A DNA stretch of 64,000 bases from Bog-756 sp963725275 (GTDB lineage: Bacteria; Actinomycetota; Acidimicrobiia; Acidimicrobiales; RAAP-2): contig CAVRXS010000001.1 of NCBI GenBank assembly GCA_963725275.1, positions 62,001-126,000 on the forward strand, given 5' to 3'. The notes under the pieces were generated by a model. It was not told where the DNA came from. It saw only the letters and a program-made list of their open reading frames with translations, and did no database searches. Shown here piece after piece: positions 25,974 through 34,847 of this stretch (position 1 is the first letter of the stretch; the number at the start of each line of letters is the position of its first letter). The translations under genes were made by a program, and so were the position numbers.

Positions 25974-28042
25974 CGGGTTCGAGCCGTTGCGCGCCTCGCC
26001 GTCGGTGGAGCGACCCGTCCCCGACCGAAGGCATCGATGCGGCCCCAGCGGCCCGGGATGTCGAGCAGCTGCAGTTGACCGAGACTGGCCGGAATGGCCG
26101 GATCGACGATCAAGTGGTCGTCCAGGGGTTCGAGCCCGAGCATGGTGCGCAGCAGCAGCAGCGGAGCCGCCGTCGACCAGGCCTGGGGACTGCAGGCCGT
26201 CGGGTACTGGACCGGGTACATGGTCATCGACCTCGGATAGCCGCCGAATGCCTCGGGCAGGCGCCCGTCGAAGAACTTGGCCGCGTCCAGGATGCCCTCG
26301 GCGATGTGCGCCGCTTCGTCCTTGAAGCCGTACCGTCGCAGCCCCCAGGCGATGAAGGAATTGTCGAACGGCCAGATGGTTCCCACGTGGTACCCGATGG
26401 GATTGAACCGTCCGTCGCCCTCCGCCATCGTGCGCACCCCCCAGCCCGAGAAGAGACGGTCCCCCATGAGGTGGTCCACCACACGGCGGGCCTTCGACTT
26501 GTCGACGATGCCGCTCCAGAGAAGATGCCCGTTGTTCGACGTCAATGAATCGACCTGGCGGCCATCGGTGTCGAGTGCGATGGCGAAGTACCCGCCGTCG
26601 GCGACCCAGAAGTCACGGTTGAACCGGCGCTTGAGATCGGCCGCTTCCTCCTCGAGCCGGTCTGCGAAGGCCTGGTCGTGCCACACGTGTCGGGCGAGGC
26701 GGGCCCCCCGCATCTTGGCGTCGTAGGCGTACCCCTGGAGCTCGCAGGTTGCCCGTGGGAAGCCGGGGAGGGTCCCGTCCCGGTAGGCGATCGAGTCCCA
26801 GGAGTCCTTCCAGCACTGGTTCTCGAGCCCGGTCTTCTCGTTCCGTCTCTGGTAGGAGATGTAGCCGTTCCCCTGGAGGTCGGCGTACTCGTCGATCCAG
26901 CGCAGCGCCGCCCGCGCCTCGTATTCGAGGTCACGGACCAGCTTGGTGTCCCCGGTCCACCGCTCGTACTCGTCGAGCAGCACGACGTAGAGCGGGGTCG
27001 CGTCGGCACTGCCGTAGTAGGGCGAATGTGGCCGCTCCTCGAAGGCGGTCAGCTCGCCGAAGCGCATCTCGTGCAGGATGCGGCCGGGGTCCTCGTCGCG
27101 GAAATCGTCGACGCGGGTGCCCTGCCGCTCGCCGAGGATGCGCAGGGTCGTGGCAGCCAGCTCTGGGGTGAAGGCGATCGACTGCAAGCTGGTGAGGATG
27201 CTGTCCCGGCCGAAGATCGTCATGAACCACGGCAGCCCTGCCGCGGGCAACGCATGGTTGGACATGGTCCTGGGCGCGAAACGCAGCGCAGCGAGGTCGA
27301 CCAGACTGCGGCGGTAGGTGGCCCGCAGCGCGTCGTCGTCGCACTCGAGCTGGGGCGCTTTGGCCAGCCACTTGTCGAGCCCGCGGGCCATCTTGTTCGA
27401 CGGCATCGACGAACGACCCCTGTCGGGACGGCTCCCCGGGAGGTTGAATCCCGGCGCCGTGACGGCCACGACCAGCTCGGTCTCCCAGGTACCGTGCGGG
27501 CCGACGGTGACGTCGAAGGTGAAGCCGTGGCCGTCGACTGCCCCCGGAACAGAGGAGGAGATCCAGGTGTCGCGCTCGTAGGTCTCGCGCCGGTAGGCGA
27601 GCACGAGCATCCCCTTCTCGACCCGGGCCTCGTAGGTGCCCTTCTTTTTCAAGGCGTCCTTGACCTCGAAGAGATCGGCGAAATCGCTCGCCGCCTCGAT
27701 CCGCACGGAGAGGGTGACTGCCTCCCGTTTGTGGTTGAGGATCTGGATCGATTCGACGAACCCGTTGGCGACGCTCCTCCTGCGGATGATCGAGAGATCG
27801 GCGTCGACATAGACCGTTCCCGTGCCGGGCACGAGGAAGAAGCGGCTCTCGAAGTACTGCAGGTCGTCGGTCGAGAGGGCGTTGAGCCGCTCCCCGTCGA
27901 GGGTCAACACCCACTTCGAGAGGAAGCGGGTGTCGAAGGAGAACAAGCCCGTCGGGTCGGTGAGCGACGCCTCGATGTCCCCACTGCGGTCGCTCACCAC
28001 GAAGGTGTTGCCCTCGAGGATCTGGACGAGCGGCACGCTCAT
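25970..28042 (-). CDS. glycogen debranching-type glucosidase (amylo-alpha-1,6-glucosidase family)
   Basis: 690 aa cytoplasmic enzyme. The N-terminal domain (about 5-200), with ILEGNTFVVSDRSGDIEAS and GLFSFDTRFLSKWVLTLDGE, is the GDE_N_bis domain. The C-terminal (alpha/alpha)6 barrel has LPWFMTIFGRDSILTSLQSI, ATPLYVVLLDEYERWTGD, CWKDSWDSI, WPFDNSFIAWGLRRYG and ACSPQAWSTAAPLLLLRTML. Asp in the GRDS and DSWDS segments is the likely catalytic region. These proteins act on alpha-1,6 or alpha-1,4 glucosyl or mannosyl residues; the exact linkage cannot be told. Start ATG 28042 overlaps the SCP2 stop (ATGA). Two GH15 enzymes elsewhere in the window suggest coordinated handling of glycogen or trehalose. 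Confidence 0.9.
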   Translation of the reverse strand: MSVPLVQILEGNTFVVSDRSGDIEASLTDPTGLFSFDTRFLSKWVLTLDGERLNALSTDDLQYFESRFFLVPGTGTVYVDADLSIIRRRSVANGFVESIQILNHKREAVTLSVRIEAASDFADLFEVKDALKKKGTYEARVEKGMLVLAYRRETYERDTWISSSVPGAVDGHGFTFDVTVGPHGTWETELVVAVTAPGFNLPGSRPDRGRSSMPSNKMARGLDKWLAKAPQLECDDDALRATYRRSLVDLAALRFAPRTMSNHALPAAGLPWFMTIFGRDSILTSLQSIAFTPELAATTLRILGERQGTRVDDFRDEDPGRILHEMRFGELTAFEERPHSPYYGSADATPLYVVLLDEYERWTGDTKLVRDLEYEARAALRWIDEYADLQGNGYISYQRRNEKTGLENQCWKDSWDSIAYRDGTLPGFPRATCELQGYAYDAKMRGARLARHVWHDQAFADRLEEEAADLKRRFNRDFWVADGGYFAIALDTDGRQVDSLTSNNGHLLWSGIVDKSKARRVVDHLMGDRLFSGWGVRTMAEGDGRFNPIGYHVGTIWPFDNSFIAWGLRRYGFKDEAAHIAEGILDAAKFFDGRLPEAFGGYPRSMTMYPVQYPTACSPQAWSTAAPLLLLRTMLGLEPLDDHLIVDPAIPASLGQLQLLDIPGRWGRIDAFGRGRVAPPTARRATARTR

Positions 28043-28494
28043 GGGCGTGGCTTGTTCATCTCGGCTGCCGGTATCGGGCGGGGCGCCGACTGCCGGGGAG
28101 GACCGGGGAAGAGGCGTTGGAACATCATCAGGAGGTGCAGATCACCGTCCACGACGAGTGCTCCCCGGAGCTGTGCCGCCGTGGCGTTCTCGCTGCCTCC
28201 GGCGATCCGATCGAACAGTGGCCGGTCGACCTTGACGACGGTGTCGGCACGTCCTCCGCGGTGCCCAGCGGTGATCTTGCCGTCGTCGATGGTGATGTAC
28301 CAGCGCTCGAGCTCCGTGTTCGAGCTCAGGTCGAAGCGCAGCACGCCGGACTCGCCCTTCAGGATCGGCTCGTCTCCCTTGGCATGCAGTGTCTCGAAGA
28401 ACCAACCGGCCGCGCCGTCAGCTTGCGCCGGTCGCACCGGACGGGAAGCGGCCTTGGGCTTGGTCTTCGGCTTGGCCTTCGGTCCGGCGGCCAT
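28039..28494 (-). CDS. SCP2 sterol-binding domain protein
   Basis: 151 aa small soluble protein. After a Lys/Pro/Ala-rich leader (about 1-25) the SCP2 fold is visible: GVLRFDLSSNTELERWYITI, DDGKITAGHRGGRADTVVKV, FDRIAGGSENATAAQLRGAL and DGDLHLLMMFQRLFPGPP. The G-AxxAxxxG-L and GD-x-L-L pattern is that of bacterial SCP2 proteins that bind lipids or acyl-CoA. The start ATG 28494 is 56 nt from the SDR upstream. It is the first gene of the operon ending with the GMC oxidoreductase, an odd partner for a debranching enzyme. Function in that context is unknown. Confidence 0.85.
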   Translation of the reverse strand: MAAGPKAKPKTKPKAASRPVRPAQADGAAGWFFETLHAKGDEPILKGESGVLRFDLSSNTELERWYITIDDGKITAGHRGGRADTVVKVDRPLFDRIAGGSENATAAQLRGALVVDGDLHLLMMFQRLFPGPPRQSAPRPIPAAEMNKPRP

Positions 28495-28550
28495 GCTCAG
28501 CCCTCAGCCACGCGTCCGCCGGAGCGGGGCTCGACCGGGAGGTCGGGTGG

Positions 28551-29318
28551 TCACAGTCCCGGACTGCTCTGCATGATGCCGCCGTCCGCGAAGACCGTGG
28601 TCGCAGTCAGATAGGTGGCTCCGGGCCCGGCAAGGAACGCCACCACGCTCGCGATCTCCTCCGGTTCGGCCATCCGGCCGAGCGGGATGGCCTTGTCCAG
28701 GGTGGCGAGTGCCTTCGGGTCGGCGATGGTGGACTGGTTGATCGGCGTGTCGACCGCTCCAGGTCCGACCCCGACCACCAGGATGTTGTGCGGCGCGAGC
28801 TCGACCCCTGCGGTGCGGGTGAGCATCCGCATGCCTCCCTTGGAGAGGCAGTAGGCGGTGTTGCCGGGCATCGGCCAGTCCTCGTGGACCGAGGTCATAT
28901 TGATGATGCGCCCGCCGTCTCCTTGGGCGATCATCTGCTTGGCAGCCAGCTGGGTCCCGAAGAAGGCGCTCTTCAAGTTGATGGCCAGCACCCGCTCGTA
29001 CTGCGCCTCGGTGGTGTCGAGCACGGAGGTGCGGGTCTCGATGCCGGCGTTGTTGACCATGATGTCCAGCCGACCGAAGGTGTCCACCGCAGTGCCGATG
29101 AGCGTCTCGAGATCGCCGATCTGGCTGACGTCCGCCTTGACCGCCGTCACCTCGTCCCCGAGGTCCCGCACCTGCTGTTCGAGCGCCTCGGTCGCATCGG
29201 GGTCGGCAACGTAGTCGATGACGATCGACGCACCCTCCGCGGCCAGAGCGAGCACGACCGCCTTGCCGATCCCGGTGTTGCCCCCCGTCACGATGGCCAC
29301 CTTGCCCTGCAGTGTCAC
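28551..29318 (-). CDS. SDR family oxidoreductase, glucose-1-dehydrogenase-like
   Basis: 255 aa from GTG 29318. TLQGKVAIVTGGNTGIGKAV holds the cofactor loop; NNAGIE, the Ser in INMTSVHED and YCLSKGG (Tyr/Lys) form the active site. The segments PGAVDTPIN and EPEEIASVVAFLAG and FADGG at the C-terminus match the glucose/ribitol dehydrogenase subgroup. GTG 29318 is preferred because GAAGAGGAG lies nine nt upstream; the earlier ATG 29369 would add an uncharacteristic 17-residue charged leader. It is the same strand as, and 56 nt upstream of, the SCP2 operon, so it may belong to it. Confidence 0.87.
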   Translation of the reverse strand: MTLQGKVAIVTGGNTGIGKAVVLALAAEGASIVIDYVADPDATEALEQQVRDLGDEVTAVKADVSQIGDLETLIGTAVDTFGRLDIMVNNAGIETRTSVLDTTEAQYERVLAINLKSAFFGTQLAAKQMIAQGDGGRIINMTSVHEDWPMPGNTAYCLSKGGMRMLTRTAGVELAPHNILVVGVGPGAVDTPINQSTIADPKALATLDKAIPLGRMAEPEEIASVVAFLAGPGATYLTATTVFADGGIMQSSPGL

Positions 29319-29444
29319 GCGGGTTGTCTCCTCTTCGAAGGGTCGGTCGGGCGCCGGATTCGGGCTCATCCTACCGACAGTCCATTGCCCCCGCGTGGGC
29401 GAGAAGGCCTGCCGCGTGGGCGACGAGGGTCCGCCTCAGGACGT

Positions 29445-29493
29445 GTCGGACCGCTGTCCGACCCCACGGTGGCCGGGCCCCCGGTCACCGTGG
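29445..29493. repeat. two adjacent hairpins in the divergent intergenic region
   Basis: GTCGGAC/GTCCGAC (29445-29462, 4-nt loop) is followed by CCACGGTG-G-CCGG / CCGG-T-CACCGTGG (29464-29493, loop GCCC), a 13-bp stem including one G-T wobble. The region 29319-29628 has no gene that I can support; it also contains a direct repeat of GCGTGGGCGA. There is no U-run. The stems may be regulatory RNA structure or protein-binding sites for the flanking divergent genes. Confidence 0.5.
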
Positions 29494-29628
29494 ACCCAGG
29501 GTCTCGGAGGGGTTGGCAGAGCTGGTGACGGTCAGGTTGCAGCGAGATACGTCGCCCGTTCGGCCGTGACAGGGTGCGCCCGCCCGGATACCGTCACGGG
29601 AGTACGAGTAGCGGTGTCGGGAGCCCTG

Positions 29629-29949
29629 ATGCCAGTTGCAGAGGATGACCTGGGTCGTGCGGTGGAACAGGTGCTCGGGCCTGCCTGGCCACATGAGCGC
29701 CGCCGTGCGTCGAGGCGCTTCCTCCGCTCGACGTTGCTCCGGGCAGGTGGAGGAGCCCTCGGATTCTGGAGCCTCGCCGGGGGCCTCCGGGTCATGGGCA
29801 TGCCCATCCCCTGGGTCCTCTACCCGGGCATCGCGGCGCTGACCGTGGCCGCGGCCCTGCTCGAGGCCCGGGACCCCGACCACCTGCGTGACCACCCGTG
29901 CCCGCCCGACGACAGCGAGGCCATCCGGAGCCCGCCTCGAGACCCGTGA
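29629..29949 (+). CDS. small hypothetical membrane protein
   Basis: 106 aa. The N-terminal part is charged (EDDLGRAVEQVL, PHERRRASRRFLRSTLLR), followed by two short hydrophobic stretches, GGGALGFWSLAGGLRVMGM and PWVLYPGIAALTVAAALLEA, and an acidic tail. I recognise no family. CGGGAG about 6 nt upstream of ATG 29629 is a weak ribosome binding site; the same frame is open further upstream, so a longer start (for example GTG codons near 29600) is possible. It is 33 nt before the YihY-family gene. Existence is moderately supported by composition and by the hydrophobic pattern. Confidence 0.5.
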   Translation: MPVAEDDLGRAVEQVLGPAWPHERRRASRRFLRSTLLRAGGGALGFWSLAGGLRVMGMPIPWVLYPGIAALTVAAALLEARDPDHLRDHPCPPDDSEAIRSPPRDP

Positions 29950-29982
29950 GGGAGTACCGTCGCTGGCGGATCGTCACGTGCC

Positions 29983-31050
29983 ATGGGTCACTCCGAGCTC
30001 CCGCCAGAACACCGTCCTGACACTGCGACCGATGGCAGCACGCCGAGCCCACCCAACCGGGTCGAAGTCCTTGTCCGGAGGGCGGACCGATTCCAGCAGG
30101 ACCACGGTGCAATCGGCTTCCCGTTCGCCGTCGTGCAGAAATTCGGCAACGACCAGGCGGGCGGCAAGGCAGCGCTCATCGCCTACTACGGGCTCTTCGC
30201 GCTCTTTCCACTGTTGCTGCTCTTCACAACGATCCTCGGCTATGTCCTGCACAACAACGAGAAGCTGCGCAACGAACTCATCGCGAGCGCCCTCGGGACG
30301 TTTCCGATCATCGGCCCCCAACTTCGCTCCCAGGAGCACGGGCTGACCGGGAGTGCCGCCGCGATCACGATCGGCAGCATCCTGCTCCTCTACGGCGCGG
30401 TCGGCCTCGGGCTTGCGACACAGAGCGCCATGAACCACGTGTGGAACATCCCCTACGTCCGGTGGCCGTCGTTCTTCCTGCGGTATCTGCGAGCGGTGGC
30501 AATCCTGGTCCTGCTGGCTCTGTTCACGATCGGATCCACGGTGCTCACCGGGTTCGCCACCCTCGTCTCACACGGATGGTCGACGCACGTCCTGCTGTTG
30601 GTCGGATCGCTCGCAGTCAACTTCGTGCTCATCGTCGTCGCCTACATGGTGATGACGGCGGAGCCGCTGACCTGGCGGGATGTCGCCCTGGGGGCCGCAC
30701 TGGCCACGCTGTTCTGGCAGGTCCTGCAGCTCATCGGGAGTTGGTACGTGGGACGCGAGCTGCACCACAGCAGCGATACCTACGGCTTCTTCGGCATCGT
30801 GATCGTCCTGCTGACCTGGATCTACCTGGGTGCGCAGATCTTCCTCCTCGCGGCGGAGATAAACGTCGTTCAGCGCTATCGATTGTGGCCGCGGTCGATC
30901 ACGCAGCCGCCGCTCACGGCGGCGGACAAGAAGGTCTTCGAGCGACTCGCCCGCATGGAGGTCCGCCGCCCCGAGGTCTGGGTCGACATCGGCTTCACGC
31001 CCGAGGCGGACATCGATCCCCTGGCGCCGACGGTCCATCCACCCGGTTGA
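29983..31050 (+). CDS. YihY/virulence factor BrkB family membrane protein
   Basis: 355 aa inner-membrane protein of unknown biochemical role (UPF0761/YihY). Six membrane segments are visible: ALIAYYGLFALFPLLLLFTT, AITIGSILLLYGAVGLGLAT, AVAILVLLALFTIGSTVLTG, VLLLVGSLAVNFVLIVVAYM, ALGAALATLFWQVLQLIGSW and FFGIVIVLLTWIYLGAQIFL. The conserved KAALIAYYGLFALFPLLL start of the fold and the late WIYLGAQIFLLAAEIN are family hallmarks. The start at ATG 29983 is 33 nt after the small membrane protein. The soluble C-terminus is charged and short. Nothing in the context indicates its function. Confidence 0.92.
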   Translation: MGHSELPPEHRPDTATDGSTPSPPNRVEVLVRRADRFQQDHGAIGFPFAVVQKFGNDQAGGKAALIAYYGLFALFPLLLLFTTILGYVLHNNEKLRNELIASALGTFPIIGPQLRSQEHGLTGSAAAITIGSILLLYGAVGLGLATQSAMNHVWNIPYVRWPSFFLRYLRAVAILVLLALFTIGSTVLTGFATLVSHGWSTHVLLLVGSLAVNFVLIVVAYMVMTAEPLTWRDVALGAALATLFWQVLQLIGSWYVGRELHHSSDTYGFFGIVIVLLTWIYLGAQIFLLAAEINVVQRYRLWPRSITQPPLTAADKKVFERLARMEVRRPEVWVDIGFTPEADIDPLAPTVHPPG

Positions 31051-31116
31051 CCTGGCGGGTTCGACCCGTCCATGGCCGCCTGCTCCCGTGCGCTCGAACC
31101 ACTACGATTTCGCGCC

Positions 31117-32412
31117 ATGCCCCAGGACGCGAGCGCTTGGGTGGAGCGCGACCGGGCACATGTGTGGCACGGGTTCACCCAGATGGCGACCTTTGCGAGC
31201 AACCATCCCATCATCGTGGAGCGAGCCGAGGGCAGGGAGCTCATCGACGTCGAGGGACGGCGCTATCTCGACGCCATATCGAGCCTGTGGGTGACCACCC
31301 TCGGTCACCGGGTACCCGAACTTGATGCCGCGCTGCGCGAGCAGCTCGACCGGGTCGCGCATTCGACGATGCTGGGCAACGGCAATACCGCGGTTGTCGA
31401 GCTGGCCGAGGCACTTGCCGTGGTCGTCCCCGTCGACGACGCCCGGTTCCTCTTCGCGTCGGACGGCGCTGCCGCGGTCGAGCAGGCGCTCAAGATCGCC
31501 TTCCAGTTCTGGCGAAATCAGGGAGAGTCCGGACGCACCAACTACCTGGTCCTCGGCGACGCGTATCACGGTGACACGATCGGTGCGCTCTCGGTGGGTG
31601 CCGGAGGGTTCGGCACGGATCTCTTCGATCCGCTGCGCTTCCCCGGTGTGATCCGCACGCCCGGCTATCGGTCAGCCGATTGGCGTGAAGCGGCTCAGCG
31701 CGTGCTGGCCGACAGAGCCGATGAGCTCGCCGCGGTCGTGCTCGAACCGTTGGTTCAGGGTGCCGCCGGCATGTACGTCGCGGAACGCGAGGACGTGCAG
31801 GCGTTCGGTCGGGCCAGCCAGGAGGCGGGCGTCCTGTTGATCTGCGACGAGGTCGCCACCGGCTTCGGACGAACCGGGACCTTGTTCGCGTCCGAACAGT
31901 GTCAGCTGCGGCCCGACCTCCTGTGCCTCGGCAAGGGCCTCAGCGCCGGGTATGTGCCGATGAGCGCAACCGCCGCTTCGGGTCGGGTGGCGGATGGCTT
32001 CCTGGGCGAGGACCTGGGAGAGAAGACCCTCTACCACGGGCACAGCTTCGGCGGTAATGCCTTGGCGGCGGCGGTCGCCCGACGCCATCTCGAGCTCTTG
32101 ACCGAGTGGTGCGTCCTCGACAACGTGAGGGCTCGGTCTGCGCAATTACGGGAGCGCCTGGCGGACACCTCGCGACACCCGGCAGTCGCGGACGTCCGAT
32201 TGTGCGGGCTCATGGCCGGCATAGAACTCGCATCCCCGGGCGGTGACCGACGATGGGGACGCAGCGTGTGTGGAGCGGCGGTCGAGGCGGGCGTGTTGTT
32301 GCGACCCCTGGGGGATGTCGTCGTCGTGATGCCGATGCTGACCACGACGGCTGATGAGATAGATCGGATCGCCGATGTACTCGACGCAGCACTGGACATC
32401 GTCTGCCGGTGA
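31117..32412 (+). CDS. bioA: adenosylmethionine-8-amino-7-oxononanoate aminotransferase
   Basis: PLP enzyme converting 7-keto-8-aminopelargonate to 7,8-diaminopelargonate in biotin synthesis. 431 aa, family length. WHGFTQM and YLDAISSLWVTTLGH at the N-terminus are BioA-specific; FASDGAAAVEQALKIAFQFW, GDAYHGDTIGALSVG, ICDEVATGFGRTG and LCLGKGLSAGYVPMSAT (Schiff-base Lys) follow. The ATG 31117 start gives MPQDASAWVERD; the upstream ATG 31072 would add 15 residues without family match. It overlaps bioF by one base (TGATG). bioD and bioB are not in the window. Confidence 0.94.
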   Translation: MPQDASAWVERDRAHVWHGFTQMATFASNHPIIVERAEGRELIDVEGRRYLDAISSLWVTTLGHRVPELDAALREQLDRVAHSTMLGNGNTAVVELAEALAVVVPVDDARFLFASDGAAAVEQALKIAFQFWRNQGESGRTNYLVLGDAYHGDTIGALSVGAGGFGTDLFDPLRFPGVIRTPGYRSADWREAAQRVLADRADELAAVVLEPLVQGAAGMYVAEREDVQAFGRASQEAGVLLICDEVATGFGRTGTLFASEQCQLRPDLLCLGKGLSAGYVPMSATAASGRVADGFLGEDLGEKTLYHGHSFGGNALAAAVARRHLELLTEWCVLDNVRARSAQLRERLADTSRHPAVADVRLCGLMAGIELASPGGDRRWGRSVCGAAVEAGVLLRPLGDVVVVMPMLTTTADEIDRIADVLDAALDIVCR

Positions 32413-33506
32413 TGTGGGATCGGTGGGTTGCCGAGCAGGAAGCCGAGATTCGCCGGGCGGGACGCTGGCGCAAGCTGCGAACGCTGGACGGCGGCGGCCC
32501 GGAGCACCTCCTCGCGGGCGGTCGCCGCGTGGTGTCCTTCGCATCCAACGACTACCTCGGCCTCTCTCAACACAGGGCTGTCGTTGCGGCTGCGAGGGAG
32601 GCACTCGAACGCTGGGGCACCGGGGCCGGCGCGTCGCGCCTCATCGTCGGCTGCAGACCCGTGCACGCCGAATTGGAAGAGGCCCTCGCTCGCTGGCGGT
32701 CCACGGAAGCCGCACTGGTCGTTCCGACCGGCTACCAGGCCAACATCGCCGCCCTCACCACCTTCGGGTCCGGTGCACGGATCGTCTCCGATGAGCTCAA
32801 CCATGCGTCGATCATCGATGCCGCCCGTCTCGCTCGCGCGGAGATCGCGGTGTATCGCCACGGCGATGTCGATCATGCCCGTACCTTGGTCCGTTCTGCG
32901 CCGGGCAGAGTGGTCGTCGTCTCGGACTCGGTCTTCTCCATGGACGGAGACATCGCTCCGATCCGATCCCTCTCCGAGCTCTGCGGTCGCTACGGTGCCC
33001 TGCTCATCCTGGACGACGCTCACCTGGTCTTCGATGTCGATGCGCCTGATCCCGGCATTGACTGCCTTCGCGTCGGGACGCTCTCCAAGGCGCTCGGCTC
33101 CCAAGGGGGATACCTGGCTGGTCCGCGACCGTGGATGGATCTCCTGATCAATCGGGCCAGGTCGTTCATCTTCACCACGGCACTGGCGCCCGCCTCGGCG
33201 GCCGCCGCGCTGGCCGCCGTGGGCGTGTGTCGATCGAAGGAAGGCGACGGCCTGCGGGCCAGGTTGCTCGAGCACATCTGCGCCATTCGGCCCGGACACC
33301 CCTCTCCTATCGTTCCCGTCGTCCTGGGGGACGAGTCGCGTGCGATCGAGGCGGCCGAGCATCTGCTGCAATCCGGACTGCTCGTCCCCGCCATACGACC
33401 GCCAACCGTTCCACCTGGTACTTCTCGGTTGCGGGTCACACTGTCAGCCGCGCATGCGGACGCCGATGTTCGCCGGCTGGCAGACGTCCTCGCCCACCTC
33501 GGATAG
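32412..33506 (+). CDS. bioF: 8-amino-7-oxononanoate synthase (BioF-like)
   Basis: PLP-dependent condensation of pimeloyl-ACP/CoA with L-alanine, the first ring-forming step to biotin. 364 aa, about 20 short of the typical enzyme. SFASNDYLGLSQH, GTGAGASRLIVGC, PTGYQANIAAL, LNHASIIDAARL and DSVFSMDGDIAPI match BioF/KBL. The Schiff-base Lys is in TLSKALGSQGGYLAG. The segment after DDAH reads LVFDVDAPDPG in place of the canonical GTGxxG loop, and about a dozen residues are missing there, which accounts for most of the short length. Start ATG 32412 overlaps the bioA stop (TGATG); GTG 32409 is an alternative. Confidence 0.92.
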   Translation: MWDRWVAEQEAEIRRAGRWRKLRTLDGGGPEHLLAGGRRVVSFASNDYLGLSQHRAVVAAAREALERWGTGAGASRLIVGCRPVHAELEEALARWRSTEAALVVPTGYQANIAALTTFGSGARIVSDELNHASIIDAARLARAEIAVYRHGDVDHARTLVRSAPGRVVVVSDSVFSMDGDIAPIRSLSELCGRYGALLILDDAHLVFDVDAPDPGIDCLRVGTLSKALGSQGGYLAGPRPWMDLLINRARSFIFTTALAPASAAAALAAVGVCRSKEGDGLRARLLEHICAIRPGHPSPIVPVVLGDESRAIEAAEHLLQSGLLVPAIRPPTVPPGTSRLRVTLSAAHADADVRRLADVLAHLG

Positions 33507-33509
33507 TCC

Positions 33510-33527
33510 GCCGGCGCAAACGCCGGC
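33510..33527 (+). terminator. hairpin after bioF
   Basis: GCCGGCG and CGCCGGC make a perfect 7-bp stem with a CAAA loop, starting 3 nt after the bioF stop. No U-run. The next gene begins 117 nt further on, so a transcription stop here is plausible. Confidence 0.5.
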
Positions 33528-33644
33528 ATGCGTGCGGGACGACCCCGCCGTGGCGCCGGATCGAGGGACCGCCGGGCGCCCGGGTACCCGGTCCTGGGCA
33601 GGGCGTATGATGGTGGGGAGATTGCCAGCAAGGAGCCAAAGCAC

Positions 33645-34847
33645 ATGCCTTCCCGTAAGCTCGACTTCCCGGTCTTCGACGCCGACAACCACATGTACGA
33701 GCGGCCCGAGGCGTTCACGAAGTACCTGCCCGCCGAGTACAGCGGCCTCATCAAGTACGTGCAGGTCGATGGCCGGACCAAGATCGCCGTCAACAACGTG
33801 ATCAGCGACTACATCCCCAATCCGACATTTGAGCGGGTGGCCGCTCCCGGTGCCCAGGAGGAGTACTTCAGGAGCGGGAACCCCGAGGGGAAGTCCCGCC
33901 GGGAGATCCTCGGGAGAGCAATCGACGCCCTGCCAGGCTTTTCCGACCCCGAACCCCGCCTCGAGCTCATGAACGAGTTGGGTCTCGACCGGGCCCTCAT
34001 GTGGCCGACGCTCGCAAGCCTGCTCGAGGAGCGCATCCGGAGCAATCCGCCCGCCGTCCACGCCGTGGTCCATGCTCTCAACGAATGGATGCTCGAACAC
34101 TGGACCTTCAACTACGAGAACCGCATGTTCCCCACCCCGGTCATCCATCTGGGCATCGTCGACCGGGCGATCGAGGAGTTGGACTGGGTGGTGGAGCGAG
34201 GGGCGCGGATCGTCCTGATCCGCCCCGCCCCGGCGTGGGGGTTCATGGGGCCACGATCGCCGGCCCTGCCTGAGTTCGATCCGTTCTGGAAGCGCATAGC
34301 CGAGGCCGACATCCTGGTCGGGATGCACGCCTCGGACAGCGGCTACCAGCGGTACACCAACGAGTGGGAAGGCGTCCAGGACGGGGAGATGACGCCGTTC
34401 AAGGGCGGATCGGGCTTCCAGGCCATCACCGGCCACCAGGGCCGGCCGATCATCGACACCGTTGCCTCGCTTGTGGGTCACGGTCTCTGCACGCGCTTCC
34501 CGACCCTCAAGTTCACGCCGGTGGAGAACGGGAGCAATTGGGTCCGTCCCCTGCTCGCCGACATGGAGCACGCCTGGATCCATTCCCCCAGCAGTTTCGA
34601 CGAGAACCCGGTGGACGTGTTCAAGCGGAACATTTACGTCCACCCGTTCCACGAGGAGGACCCGAAGGGACTGATCGGTCTCCTCGGGGCTGACCGGGTG
34701 CTCTTCGGTTCCGACTATCCGCACCCCGAGGGCATGTCCGACCCGATCACGTTCGTCGATGATCTCGAAGGACTGCCCAAAGAGGACATCGAGAAGGTCA
34801 TGGGGGGCAACCTCAACCGCCTGATGGGATTCGACGCGGCCGCCTGA
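33645..34847 (+). CDS. amidohydrolase family protein (Amidohydro_2)
   Basis: 400 aa metal-dependent hydrolase or decarboxylase of the ACMSD-like amidohydrolase group. FPVFDADNHMYERPEAFTKY at the N-terminus is the D-x-D-x-H-type start where one His is replaced by Asn. GMHASDSGYQRY supplies a His ligand and VLFGSDYPHPEGMSDPITFV the catalytic Asp. The start is ATG 33645, preceded by AAGGAGCC. These proteins are common in actinobacterial clusters for aromatic and lipid degradation. It is 122 nt before the exported S15 hydrolase on the same strand. Confidence 0.88.
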   Translation: MPSRKLDFPVFDADNHMYERPEAFTKYLPAEYSGLIKYVQVDGRTKIAVNNVISDYIPNPTFERVAAPGAQEEYFRSGNPEGKSRREILGRAIDALPGFSDPEPRLELMNELGLDRALMWPTLASLLEERIRSNPPAVHAVVHALNEWMLEHWTFNYENRMFPTPVIHLGIVDRAIEELDWVVERGARIVLIRPAPAWGFMGPRSPALPEFDPFWKRIAEADILVGMHASDSGYQRYTNEWEGVQDGEMTPFKGGSGFQAITGHQGRPIIDTVASLVGHGLCTRFPTLKFTPVENGSNWVRPLLADMEHAWIHSPSSFDENPVDVFKRNIYVHPFHEEDPKGLIGLLGADRVLFGSDYPHPEGMSDPITFVDDLEGLPKEDIEKVMGGNLNRLMGFDAAA

